Assembly (NCBI GenBank): GCA_040221095.1
Contig: JAVJVP010000003.1
Coordinates: 248,001-312,000, forward strand
Direction: 5' to 3'
From: UBA1479 sp040221095
GTDB taxonomy: Bacteria; Pseudomonadota; Alphaproteobacteria; Rhodospirillales; Casp-alpha2
DNA: 64,000 nt
The translations under genes and the position numbers were made by a program. Positions 1 to 8,384 of this stretch are shown here, in pieces. Below the pieces are notes generated by a model, which did no database searches, was not told where the DNA came from, and was given only the letters and a program-made list of their open reading frames with translations. Within the stretch, counting starts at the first letter, position 1. Each line of letters opens with the position of its first letter.

Positions 1-644
1 GAACTTGGCGGCGGGTTTTGGCGAACATATGAGTGATCGACAAAGTACCCGTCATCCGCAGGACGGGCAAAAAAGGAAAGGTCGACCGGATCGTCACCAT
101 AGGGTGCAAGGCCCATGATCTTGTATTCGTCTTCGCCCGGCATGAAGCCAAGGAAGGAAGTCATGGTTGCATAGAAAAGCCCAAGGGAGTTGTCCCTCGG
201 CAGAACCCCTTTGAGATCGACCCCTTGATCGTTGCCCGTTCCATAGGCGCCGCTTAGGCCGTCTCCGTGGGCGTCATAGGAAAGACAGAGGGCGCGGTTG
301 AAACCCGAAGGGAAGAAAGCTGAAGCCAAGTGGGCTGACTGGTGGTTCACCGGCCGTACAGGCGGAGCATAGCCAAAGTGATGCAAAAAATACGCTGAGA
401 TCCGCTCGACGATATCGCCGTAGGTTTCCCCGGGCGTTGCCACCAAGTCGATGTCCTGAATACGTAGGCCGGCCTCCTTCAAGACCGCCCTGATGCTTTC
501 GATCGGCAGAATGCCGCGAGCCGTCTTGATTCTAAAAAGACGCTCCTCCTCGACGCATGCCACCAATTTCCCGTCGCATATCAGAGCAGCAGCGGGATCA
601 TGCTGATTTATTGTAAATCCACCGTGAATGCCCAGAATATTCAC
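1..644 (-). CDS. Carbamoyltransferase (NodU/CmcH family), N-terminal part, runs off left edge
   Basis: Partial gene: 214 codons are open with no stop before the window edge. The start is GTG at 644, preceded by an AGGAAG ribosome site. The N-terminus reads VNILGIHGGFTINQHDPAAA, then CVEEERLFR, and later SYDAHGDG. This is the layout of the YrdC-like/TsaD-like half of NodU/CmcH O-carbamoyltransferases, where HDPAAAL and the EEER segment are hallmarks. Family members move a carbamoyl group from carbamoyl phosphate to a sugar or antibiotic hydroxyl. It is the last visible gene of the glycan operon, separated from the acyltransferase fusion by 187 bp. The likely job is O-carbamoylation of the surface sugar; the substrate is unknown. 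Confidence 0.85.
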   Translation of the reverse strand, partial: MNILGIHGGFTINQHDPAAALICDGKLVACVEEERLFRIKTARGILPIESIRAVLKEAGLRIQDIDLVATPGETYGDIVERISAYFLHHFGYAPPVRPVNHQSAHLASAFFPSGFNRALCLSYDAHGDGLSGAYGTGNDQGVDLKGVLPRDNSLGLFYATMTSFLGFMPGEDEYKIMGLAPYGDDPVDLSFFARPADDGYFVDHSYVRQNPPPS

Positions 645-831
645 ATTACTTCCTTTTATTCATGTTGCGCATAGTCCTCGAAATCTATCGTTTCATGCCG
701 GCGTCAAGATAATGACTGCTAAAGATCACTCGGGCACGAGTGCAACGGATAGAATCGAGATGAAGAGGAACTGTGTTAGCGAAGAGATCGAAGAAGATTG
801 TCTGTCGCCTGCAAGCGTGACCCGAAGCACA
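645..831. other. Gap inside the glycan operon, nothing recognised
   Basis: A 187-bp stretch between the stop of the lipoyl-acyltransferase gene and the carbamoyltransferase start. It is AT-richer than the operon core. I see no hairpin, tRNA or convincing promoter. The ribosome site of the next gene lies at its left end. Confidence 0.5.
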
Positions 832-1971
832 TCATTTCGGCCCCATCCGTTGTGAATAGTTAACCTTCACAACATGATTGGCGGGAACTGAGGATGTCAA
901 AACAGATCCGGAAGAGATGATCGAGCCCGCCCCGATCGTCAGCTGAGGCTGCACAAAGATACCCGTCCCGAACCGCACCTCATTCCCGACCTCGACACGC
1001 CCGGACGTCACGCAATTCGGTCCCATGAGAACATGGTCGCCCATCTTGTTGTCATGATCGATGCTGGAATTGGCGCCGATGAAATTGTTGTTCCCCAGCA
1101 CGGATCCGAATCCGATATGGACATGAGAGCAAATGATATTGCCCTGTCCCAGGGAGCACGCGCGATTTATCCGTACCGAGGGGTCAATCGCATTGGCCAT
1201 TGGAATGCCGAGAGAGACGCATCTCTCGAACAATTCCTTTCTTGTTTCTATGTTTGAACTAAATCCGATAATCGCGGAATCAAAGAGATCACGCTTCCAC
1301 AGCGACTCTATCTCTTTGAACGTACCCAGAACCGGAACGTCCCATACCTGGCTATCGGAGAGTTCGGGATCGTCGTCCACAAATCCCACAACGCTGACTG
1401 ACGGATCGTTCAGCAGGATATCCAATACCTGCATGCCGCCGACGCGGGCCGTCAAAATTAATACACGATTGGTCTTGCCGCTCGGCACGATTGGGGCGGA
1501 TGGCGCCAGCTTGGTGTTCTTGGTGATATATTCTTTGACGTCGCGCTCGGTAACGAGCGCCATGCCCTTGAACACGTCAGGCGATATGTTATTGGCGTTA
1601 AGAAGGTCTTTGGCCTTCTTTGTAATGTTTAAAGCCGTCGAGGCGGGGTTTTCTTCGGCGTCATGCGCGGCCTGCGCGGACTTTTTCCGCTTTTTGTCCT
1701 GTGATCTCAGCTCTTTTTGGATCGTTCTCGCTTCTTCTTCGCTCTCAGCGACGACGGCGATCAGATCCCCCGTGACCAGGGCGTCCCCTTCCGCGAGGCC
1801 CTGAACCAAGAAGCCGCTGGCGGGCGACAGGATGTCGACGACGGCCTTCGACGTCTCCACCATGCAGATCATGTCATCTAAGGAAACGGCCGCCAGGTCC
1901 GAATAATTCCATTTAACTAAAACGGAATACTCGCTGTTCGCGTCCAACTGTTCCAACCGGACTTCAACCAT
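832..1971 (-). CDS. Lipoyl domain / E1-E3-binding domain / NeuD-PglD-type acyltransferase fusion
   Basis: A 379-residue protein with an unusual architecture. Residues 1-76 are a lipoyl domain with ETSKA, predicted lipoyl-lysine K42. Residues 76-112 are a charged linker. Residues 113-150 match the peripheral subunit-binding domain of E2 proteins (KKAKDLLNANNISPDVFKG). From about 166 to the end is a NeuD/PglD sugar acyltransferase: a Rossmann-like N-part (RVLILTARVGG, GFVDDDPE) and a left-handed beta-helix of hexapeptides, with SIDHDNKMGDHV carrying the expected catalytic His. The usual E2 catalytic domain (HxxxDG) is absent. It lies directly downstream of E1 beta, one base from its stop. Inference: E1 loads an acyl group on the lipoyl arm and the beta-helix domain transfers it to an amino or hydroxy sugar. 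Confidence 0.85.
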   Translation of the reverse strand: MVEVRLEQLDANSEYSVLVKWNYSDLAAVSLDDMICMVETSKAVVDILSPASGFLVQGLAEGDALVTGDLIAVVAESEEEARTIQKELRSQDKKRKKSAQAAHDAEENPASTALNITKKAKDLLNANNISPDVFKGMALVTERDVKEYITKNTKLAPSAPIVPSGKTNRVLILTARVGGMQVLDILLNDPSVSVVGFVDDDPELSDSQVWDVPVLGTFKEIESLWKRDLFDSAIIGFSSNIETRKELFERCVSLGIPMANAIDPSVRINRACSLGQGNIICSHVHIGFGSVLGNNNFIGANSSIDHDNKMGDHVLMGPNCVTSGRVEVGNEVRFGTGIFVQPQLTIGAGSIISSGSVLTSSVPANHVVKVNYSQRMGPK

Positions 1972-2997
1972 TTACGACACGCCCGGCATGCGAAGCACTT
2001 GGTCGATCACCGATTTTGGTCCAGGCAGGAACCGCGCTTCTTTATCAGCGGCGCAGGGAATGATGCCGTCACCAGAAGTGATCCTTTGAATCGGCGCCCG
2101 CAGTTTGTGAAAGCATTGCTCCATCAGGGCCGCGGCAATTTCTGCCCCGATGCCCGAAACCCGCGATCCCTCTTCAACCACGACGACCTGCGAAACATCG
2201 GTGATCGCTTCTTCCAGCACGGTCAACGGCAGCGGCGACAGAGACCCCAGGATCAGCACCGAGGTATGTATTTCGTGCTCCATCAAAAGCTCTTCCGCCG
2301 CGTCGATCGTGATATCGCCGCCCCCTGAGTAGGAAATCAGGCAAACGTCGGCTTTGCCCGTGCTGACCGGCGTCAGCAGCACGGAAGGAATCGGGCCGCC
2401 CTTAAGGTCAACGTTGAATATTCGATGTTCCGTGACAGTGCCGATGTACTCTTGCCCATACATCTTCTTGTTTTCGATAATCAATGTCGGCCTCGATTCT
2501 TTTAAAATGAAATGCGAATAGAAAGAATCGAGGTCGTGAAAACGACTAATGGGCGCGACATTGAGCCCGGGTATGCCGATAAAGTGCTTCTCCAGCGACT
2601 GGCTGTGCGTCGGGCCGTATCCCCGGCCGCCGCCCATGGGCGCGCGAATGACGACGGGACATTCAACGCCGCCGTTGTACATCATGCTGAATTTCGTGAT
2701 GTGGTTGGCGATCTGATCGAAGGCCAGCGTGATGAAGTCCCCGAACATTATCTCAATGACCGGGCGCGCCCCGCGCAGGGCCATGCCGGCGGCAATACCC
2801 GTAAAAGCGGCTTCACTGATGGGCGTCGTCAGCACCCGTTCCGGCCAACGGCTCGACATCCCCTTGGTGACTTTGAATGCCCCGCCGTAAGGGTCCAGGA
2901 TGTCTTCTCCAAGCAAGTATGCCCTGTCATCTTGCTCGAACGCAGCGGTGAGCGCCTGGTTAACCGCTGTTGCGACCGTGATTGCCTTGGCTGCCAT
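1972..2997 (-). CDS. 2-oxoacid dehydrogenase E1 component, beta subunit
   Basis: A 341-residue transketolase-like beta subunit of an alpha2-beta2 E1 (PdhB/AcoB/BkdB type). Typical blocks are visible: LLGEDILDPYGGAFKVTKG, PISEAAFTGIAAGMALRG, and GYGPTHSQSLEKHF (His of the beta active-site loop). The C-terminal half holds the VVVVEEGSRVSGIGAEIAA block. It works with the alpha subunit to bind thiamin diphosphate, decarboxylate a 2-oxoacid and reductively acylate a lipoyl arm. It starts inside the alpha gene (38-bp overlap) and ends one base before the lipoyl-acyltransferase start. The substrate (pyruvate or another 2-oxoacid) cannot be read from sequence. No E3 gene is visible in the window. Confidence 0.9.
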   Translation of the reverse strand: MAAKAITVATAVNQALTAAFEQDDRAYLLGEDILDPYGGAFKVTKGMSSRWPERVLTTPISEAAFTGIAAGMALRGARPVIEIMFGDFITLAFDQIANHITKFSMMYNGGVECPVVIRAPMGGGRGYGPTHSQSLEKHFIGIPGLNVAPISRFHDLDSFYSHFILKESRPTLIIENKKMYGQEYIGTVTEHRIFNVDLKGGPIPSVLLTPVSTGKADVCLISYSGGGDITIDAAEELLMEHEIHTSVLILGSLSPLPLTVLEEAITDVSQVVVVEEGSRVSGIGAEIAAALMEQCFHKLRAPIQRITSGDGIIPCAADKEARFLPGPKSVIDQVLRMPGVS

Positions 2998-3856
2998 CTA
3001 TTCCTTCAATTTCACGATCAACGAAATGTCTGCACTCGATCTCAAGATCGTCGGCCAGAGGCCCGAGAGAGGTGCGTACCGCAAGCATCGGATCATTGCC
3101 TTTCCAATGCTTCAGTTCATCAAAGTCCCTGGTGTCATCACCCTTGCTATGGGCGGCCAGCCTGTAGGTATTAATGATCATGCATGCCGGCTTGCGTTCA
3201 TTTCGGACGTACTCCGTCATGGACGCCGCCGTGGCATAGATGTCCTCAAGGTCGTTGCCGCAGGACCGCGCTTCAATGCCGAAAGATTTAGGACGATCCG
3301 CGATGCTCCCCGCGAGGTTCAGGGATATGGGCGTGCTCTGGGCATACAGATTGTTTTCAATGACGAACAAGATGGGCACGGACCACAACGACGCGATATT
3401 CATTGATTCGTAGACGATCCCCTGACCCAACGTACCGTCGCCGATAAAGGCCACGGAAATACTGTCTTTGCCCTTCTTGCTTTCGGCCAGGGCCATGCCG
3501 AGGGCCGCGGGGACCATGCCCCCTTGTATCCCGTTGGAATAGAAATTTTCGCGGTACAGGTGCTGGCTTCCCCCGATGCCGCCACAGATGCCGCTGTCCA
3601 ACCCCATGATCTCCGCAACCAACCCTTTGATGTCCATATATCTGGCTAGATAATGACCGTGGCACCGGTGATTCGAGACGATGATGTCGTCATCAAGCAG
3701 GGGGGTGACGACGCCTACGGCGCAGGCTTCCTGACCGATACAGGTATGAATCGTTCCTGTTAACCGTCCTTCGGCGTACATCGCCAGAAGCCTCTCTTCG
3801 ACAAGTCGAATCGAGAACATTTTCTTGTAGGCGGCCGCTATGTTCATTTTTATCAA
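2960..3856 (-). CDS. 2-oxoacid dehydrogenase E1 component, alpha subunit
   Basis: A 298-residue thiamin-diphosphate-binding alpha subunit. Visible motifs are HTCIGQEACAVGV, SNHRCHGHYLA, GGIGGSQHL, the ThDP motif GDGTLGQG followed by ENNLYAQST, and the loop RLAAHSKGDDTR that corresponds to the regulatory loop of PdhA. It is about 20-60 residues shorter than typical PdhA, mostly at the N-terminus, and resembles the AcoA/PdhA type. The start lies 3 bp after the stop of the radical SAM gene, and the end overlaps E1 beta by 38 bp, so the two subunits should be translationally coupled. Placement in a glycan operon argues for a dedicated acyl donor role, not central metabolism. Confidence 0.9.
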   Translation of the reverse strand: MIKMNIAAAYKKMFSIRLVEERLLAMYAEGRLTGTIHTCIGQEACAVGVVTPLLDDDIIVSNHRCHGHYLARYMDIKGLVAEIMGLDSGICGGIGGSQHLYRENFYSNGIQGGMVPAALGMALAESKKGKDSISVAFIGDGTLGQGIVYESMNIASLWSVPILFVIENNLYAQSTPISLNLAGSIADRPKSFGIEARSCGNDLEDIYATAASMTEYVRNERKPACMIINTYRLAAHSKGDDTRDFDELKHWKGNDPMLAVRTSLGPLADDLEIECRHFVDREIEGIDGSQGNHGRNSG

Positions 3857-3859
3857 GAC

Positions 3860-4807
3860 TTAGCGGGGCGCGGTTCCGTTAATGATCTTCAACTGCCCGA
3901 CCTTGGCGTAGGCGGCGCAGTCTTTGCATTTTTCAAATGCATTCCGCCCTTCTTCAACATGCCGCTGACGAAAGGCATTGAACCGTTCACCGTGCCACAC
4001 GTCTTTGATGGTTTCTTCGGCGATGTTTCCAAGAATGTCTTTGCTGGAATAATCATCGCTGCAGGTGATAACGGTCCCGTCGGATTGAATGACCAGCGCT
4101 TTCCACAGGGTCCCGCAACTCTGTTGATTGAGCGTCTCCATATCCAACCCCCAAGCGGTCGGATACATGTCTTTTATGTGCTTCTCGCCGGCAAATGAAT
4201 GCATGTACTTGGAATAGATAATATCGTCCTCGGTCAGAATATCTTTCCAGTAATCATAATATTGCTCTAGTTCGTTGAAATTGTCGCTTTGCAGGGTAAA
4301 CCGGAGCCGGACCCTTACCTTGCTGTTCATTTCGTTTCTGATCTTCACAAATCTCTTAATGTTATCAACGACCTCATCATAGTTAAGGCCGACTCGGATT
4401 TTTTCGAAGGTTTCCTTCGTTGCGCCATCAACGGAGAAATCAACCTCGTCGACACCCGATTCCAGAATGGATACGGCCCTTTTGTCCGTGAACAGGGAGC
4501 CGTTGGTCGAGAAAAACACCTCCTTGATGCCGATTTTCTTGAGGCGCGAAATCTTGCTCTCCAGCTTTTTGTCGAGCAAAGGCTCTCCCAGAAGCTGGAT
4601 CGTCACCCGCCGCATTTGATCGGCGTAAGGCGTTATCTCTTCGCAGATCTTGTCAAACAGCGCATCCGACATCAGCCGCGCCCGCTCCATTCTATCCGCT
4701 TGCGGGCCGTCAAACACGTCAATGGACAGTGGACACATGACGCATCTGGCGTTGCATGCGTAAACTGTTTCCAGCTGAATGATTGACGGAAATTCGGATA
4801 CCTTCAT
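3860..4807 (-). CDS. Radical SAM/SPASM domain protein
   Basis: A 315-residue enzyme. The radical SAM cluster motif is C18-x3-C22-x2-C25 in YACNARCVMCPLS. The (beta/alpha) barrel follows, with the glycine-rich LLGEPLLD and the FSTNGSLF strand. A C-terminal SPASM-type region has Cys in QQSCG, VITCSDDYS and EKCKDCAAY, suited to one auxiliary iron-sulfur cluster. An AGGAG ribosome site precedes ATG at 4807. Members near sugar operons act in dehydration, epimerisation or peptide modification; the reaction here is unknown. Its stop is 3 bp from E1 alpha, so it probably belongs to the same functional unit. Confidence 0.85.
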   Translation of the reverse strand: MKVSEFPSIIQLETVYACNARCVMCPLSIDVFDGPQADRMERARLMSDALFDKICEEITPYADQMRRVTIQLLGEPLLDKKLESKISRLKKIGIKEVFFSTNGSLFTDKRAVSILESGVDEVDFSVDGATKETFEKIRVGLNYDEVVDNIKRFVKIRNEMNSKVRVRLRFTLQSDNFNELEQYYDYWKDILTEDDIIYSKYMHSFAGEKHIKDMYPTAWGLDMETLNQQSCGTLWKALVIQSDGTVITCSDDYSSKDILGNIAEETIKDVWHGERFNAFRQRHVEEGRNAFEKCKDCAAYAKVGQLKIINGTAPR

Positions 4808-4938
4808 GACATATCTCCTAGGCTTCTGAAGCCGTACTTATTTTCATTTGATGTGTAGTTAAAGAGCCACATGGTTTCGCAAAACGTCCGCAAGTCACCT
4901 GACTTGAAAAAGGCCGAATGTGCGCATTTCCATGAAAC

Positions 4939-5436
4939 TTATGTGGCCTTCACCCTCTCGATAAAACGGGCGACGGCCTCACCATCACATGAATCCGGAA
5001 GCCATTCGGGGGGCTCGACATCGACATCACGATCAAACGGTCCGGAGTAGGTTTCGTGATAGACAAGCCACTCTGATGACGGCACCGGCATATGCCATGT
5101 AGGTTCCGAGAGCCTATAAATACAAGGCTTTTCGCTTCCAAATGCGGCCATTTCCAGCTTTTGACGAACTTTTCCGTCATCATCGAAGAAATAGACCGTC
5201 ATCGAGCCCTCCATCACATGATAGGACTCGCTCTTCCCCTTCGGATGGCGATGGGGTGGCATGTATGAATCGCCGCAGCAGACAATTATCATTTCCTGCG
5301 TCAGATCTTCAACGCTGTAGTGCATGCAAAGGCGGAACCTTCGGTACGGCGACTTCTCGGCGCGTTGCTTAAGGTCGTCGATGATTTCCGGGGTGACCGA
5401 AAGGATTGCCTGTGTATTGAAAATTGACTCAGCCAT
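4939..5436 (-). CDS. WbuC-family cupin metalloprotein
   Basis: A 165-residue single-domain cupin. The N-terminal RRFRLCMHYSVEDLTQEMI and the metal-site motif PPHRHPKGKSESYHVMEGSM (His-x-His plus Glu and a later His in WHMPV) match the WbuC family common in O-antigen and capsule clusters. The biochemical role of WbuC is not established. A 131-bp gap separates it from the radical SAM gene, the longest spacing in this part of the operon apart from the one before the carbamoyltransferase. Confidence 0.8.
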   Translation of the reverse strand: MAESIFNTQAILSVTPEIIDDLKQRAEKSPYRRFRLCMHYSVEDLTQEMIIVCCGDSYMPPHRHPKGKSESYHVMEGSMTVYFFDDDGKVRQKLEMAAFGSEKPCIYRLSEPTWHMPVPSSEWLVYHETYSGPFDRDVDVEPPEWLPDSCDGEAVARFIERVKAT

Positions 5437-5501
5437 GGCTTTCTAATCGACGGACCGAAAAATCACCGGCACGATCGCTCCGCTCGCGAAGATGGCGTCG
5501 C

Positions 5502-6341
5502 TCAAGGCCGTGCATCCGCATACAGGCCGATCCCGCGTTCGACGGCCATCGGCGCGAATCCAGGCAACAACGTATTCATGGTGCGGAGGTCAAAGGACAG
5601 ATCGAAATCGTTCTTTGCCGCCGGAGTGTGTTCGATGCGGCACGGACCGAACCGGTCGGAAACCAGGGTGATCAGCTCATTCAAGGTCCGTGTCTCGCCG
5701 GAGGCCAGGTTCAATGTTCCATCCACGCACTCGTCGGCCAGCCGGATCGCGGCGGCGGCGACGTCGGAAACATGAATGTAGTCGCGACGTGTCACGCCGG
5801 CGCCCATCAACGTGAAGGCCGCCCCGCCTGTTGCCGCGCCGACCATTCGCCCGACGATACTCGTGCCGTGATCGCCCCGTCCGTACACGCCGGGAAGGCG
5901 GACGCAGGCCAGTGGAATGTCCGCCTGCCGGCAATGGCGTTGGAACATCAGCTCGCAGGCGACCTTTCCGATGGCGTAAAGGTTCTGGGGTTTGATCGGC
6001 GTCGCTTCCGTTACGGGTACCTGCTCGGGCGCACCATAGACTTCGACGGAGCTCAGGAACACGCAGGACTTCGGCGGGGCCGCCGCCATCGCCCCGGTCA
6101 TGTTCTCGATCATGCGCATGTTGTTGAAAAGAGTATCCATATCGTCAGCGCGCTGGCGGTGAAGGCCGGCACTAAAGATGAGCGACGCCCCGCCGACGTG
6201 CGGCGCGAGCTTGTCTCGGACGTCCTGCGCGTCCAACAGGTCGACGTCCGATGACGCCATGGGGACCGCCCGCGGTCCGAGCGCGGCGACGATGTTCCGG
6301 CCGATGAATCCGTTTGCACCGAGGACGATGACAGAGGTCAT
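5502..6341 (-). CDS. NAD-dependent epimerase/dehydratase (extended SDR)
   Basis: A 279-residue extended SDR. The N-terminus MTSVIVLGANGFIGRNIVAAL is the NAD-binding GxxGxxG fold. SSVEVYGAPEQ and NLYAIGKVACE give the S, Y and K of the active site (YxxxK), and RLPGVYGRGD follows. The start is ATG at 6341 because it overlaps the stop of the aminotransferase (ATGA); a longer open frame upstream lies inside that gene. It probably epimerises, dehydrates or reduces a nucleotide sugar in step with the adjacent aminotransferase. The substrate is unknown. Confidence 0.82.
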   Translation of the reverse strand: MTSVIVLGANGFIGRNIVAALGPRAVPMASSDVDLLDAQDVRDKLAPHVGGASLIFSAGLHRQRADDMDTLFNNMRMIENMTGAMAAAPPKSCVFLSSVEVYGAPEQVPVTEATPIKPQNLYAIGKVACELMFQRHCRQADIPLACVRLPGVYGRGDHGTSIVGRMVGAATGGAAFTLMGAGVTRRDYIHVSDVAAAAIRLADECVDGTLNLASGETRTLNELITLVSDRFGPCRIEHTPAAKNDFDLSFDLRTMNTLLPGFAPMAVERGIGLYADARP

Positions 6342-7453
6342 GCGCCGGTCCGCCCGTAGTGTTGCTGCACCGCATCCGCCACGTAGTGAACGTCCGCATC
6401 GGACATCTTCTCGTGCAGCGGCAGGGTGATGATCCGATCGACTAGGTCGCGGGCATTCGGGCAGGCGGCCGGCGGCAGATCCGCATAGGCCGGCTGGTCG
6501 CACATCAGCGGAGCGTGCTTGATTCGCGCTTCGATACCGCAGGCCTGAAGGTGCAGGAGCAGTCGGTCGCGGTCCTCCGCTAAGACCGTGTAATCGAAAA
6601 ACACGCTGCGCCGATCATCTTCGGCCAGGGGGCAAATGACGACATCGCCAAGCAGGTCGCCGTATAGCCCCGCAAGATGGGCCCGGGTCGCGACATGGGT
6701 TTCCAGGTCGGGGAGAAGCGCGCCGAGAAACGCCGCCTGAAGGGCATCCATCTTGTGGTTCAGTTCTCGCGCAACGCAGGTCTCGCGGTTGACGGTGCCG
6801 AGGTAACGAAAGGATTCGATGCGGTCTCTGACAGCGGTGTCCGGCGTTGTCACCATGCCCGCTTCACCAAGGGCGCCGAAGACCTTCATCGGATTGAAGC
6901 TGAAAGCGGCGGCATCGCTGAACGAGCCGGCCGGGCGGCCGCGATACCGCGCGCCCGCCGACTGCGCGGCATCCTCGATGACCAGCAGGTTGTTACGCTG
7001 CGCAATTTCGGTGATCGCGTCCATGTCGCACATGCGACCGGTGAAATGTACCGGAAGAATTACCCGGGTCCGCGTCGTGATCTTCGCTTCGATTGTCGTC
7101 GGATCAATGTTGAGATCCGGGCCGATGTCGGCGAACGCCGCGGTCGCGCCGACGGCGTTGATGGCGTTGAGTGTCGCGATCCAAGACAACGGCGTCGTGA
7201 TGACTTCATCTCCGGGGCCAAGCCCCAGTCCGCGCAACGCCAAATAGAGGGCGCTGGTCCCGCTGGCGCAGCCAACCGCATGACGAACACCGCAAAAGTC
7301 GGCGAACTGACGTTCGAAGGTTTCGAGCTCCGGCCCGCCGATGAACATGCCGTGATCGAGCACGCGTTCGAAGACGCCGATCAGGCGCGCCCGCAACGCC
7401 GGGTCGCCAACGCGAAGGTCGCGGGCGCGGATTTGGGTGTCGGATGCGGCCAT
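6338..7453 (-). CDS. DegT/DnrJ/EryC1/StrS aminotransferase
   Basis: A 371-residue PLP-dependent sugar aminotransferase. GCASGTSALYLALRGLGLGPGDEVITTP is the phosphate-binding N-part (split here from a longer conserved block). VIEDAAQSAGA and FSFNPMKVFGALGEAG follow, with K190 the predicted PLP Schiff-base lysine. The family converts keto-sugar nucleotides to amino sugars with glutamate as donor. It overlaps the SDR downstream by 4 bp. The amino group it creates would be a natural acceptor for the NeuD-type acyltransferase fusion further down the operon. Confidence 0.9.
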   Translation of the reverse strand: MAASDTQIRARDLRVGDPALRARLIGVFERVLDHGMFIGGPELETFERQFADFCGVRHAVGCASGTSALYLALRGLGLGPGDEVITTPLSWIATLNAINAVGATAAFADIGPDLNIDPTTIEAKITTRTRVILPVHFTGRMCDMDAITEIAQRNNLLVIEDAAQSAGARYRGRPAGSFSDAAAFSFNPMKVFGALGEAGMVTTPDTAVRDRIESFRYLGTVNRETCVARELNHKMDALQAAFLGALLPDLETHVATRAHLAGLYGDLLGDVVICPLAEDDRRSVFFDYTVLAEDRDRLLLHLQACGIEARIKHAPLMCDQPAYADLPPAACPNARDLVDRIITLPLHEKMSDADVHYVADAVQQHYGRTGA

Positions 7454-7463
7454 CGCCCCGGCT

Positions 7464-8384
7464 TCAGACCAGCGCCCGGATTACGCGCTCGGCGCTGAGA
7501 CCGTGCGCATCCAGGAGTCCCGCGTGATCACCGTAATAGTGGATGAACTCGTCCTTCAGGGTGAAGCAGCTAAGGTCGGCGCGCACCCGGTTGTCCCAGG
7601 CGACTTCCTTGACCCGCGACGACAGGCCGCCATGGGGCACGTGCTCCTCCATGACGACGACGCGGTCGTGGCTGCTCAGCGCCGAAAGAATGCCTGCGGT
7701 ATCCAGCGGCTTAATGGTGTGCACCGAGACGACGGACGGTGCCCGTCCGGTCTGTTCCTGAATCCGGTCGGCGACATCGAATGCCATCTTCATGGTGATG
7801 CCGTAGGACAGAATGCAGAGATCGCCGTCGCCGCGCCGCAGGTAACGAATCTTGCCGACTTCGAAGGGGTCAACGACAGAGGAGGTGAGGTCTGGCTCAC
7901 CGGCTTTGCCAAGCCGCATGTAGACAGGCCCTTTGCTTTCCGTCGCGCACCAGGTTGTGGCGAGGCGCATTTCCTCCGGGTCGCAGGGCGCCAGCACGGT
8001 CATGTTGGGGATCGCGCTCGCGACGGCGATGTCCTCCATCGTGTGGTGCGTGCCGCCGAGCGTCGAATAGATGACGCCCGCCCCCATGCCGATCACCGTC
8101 ACCGGCAGGTTCTGGTAGGCGAGGTCGTCGCGCACCATCTCGAACGGGCGGTAGAGCGAGAAGGTGGCGATCGTATAGCAAAACGGGCGCATGCCCTTGA
8201 GCGCCAGTCCCGCCGCGATGCCGATCATCGACTGTTCGGCGACGCCGCAGTTGATGAATCGCTCGGGGAACTCCTCGCGAAACTTAACCATGGATCCGGC
8301 CGGGGAAATGTCGGCGACCAGAGCGCAGATGCGCGGATCTTGCTTGCCGATCTCGTAGATGGCGTCAGCGAACTTGTTTCTCAC
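7464..8384 (-). CDS. Transketolase, C-terminal (pyrimidine-binding) subunit
   Basis: A 306-residue stand-alone subunit corresponding to the C-terminal half of transketolase. It shows DISPAGSM, NCGVAEQSMIGIAAGLA (catalytic Glu in the GVAEQ block), FSLYRPFEMVRDDL and the C-terminal domain with VVVMEEHVPHGGLSS. Together with the upstream N-terminal subunit it forms a split transketolase that uses thiamin diphosphate to move two-carbon ketol units. It overlaps its partner by 4 bp. Split transketolases of this type occur in secondary and glycan pathways as well as in archaea. Confidence 0.9.
   Translation of the reverse strand: MRNKFADAIYEIGKQDPRICALVADISPAGSMVKFREEFPERFINCGVAEQSMIGIAAGLALKGMRPFCYTIATFSLYRPFEMVRDDLAYQNLPVTVIGMGAGVIYSTLGGTHHTMEDIAVASAIPNMTVLAPCDPEEMRLATTWCATESKGPVYMRLGKAGEPDLTSSVVDPFEVGKIRYLRRGDGDLCILSYGITMKMAFDVADRIQEQTGRAPSVVSVHTIKPLDTAGILSALSSHDRVVVMEEHVPHGGLSSRVKEVAWDNRVRADLSCFTLKDEFIHYYGDHAGLLDAHGLSAERVIRALV

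Noticed and set aside
33..257. 74-codon plus-strand frame at the left edge
   Set aside because: Antisense to the carbamoyltransferase, whose N-terminal motifs are unmistakable on the minus strand.
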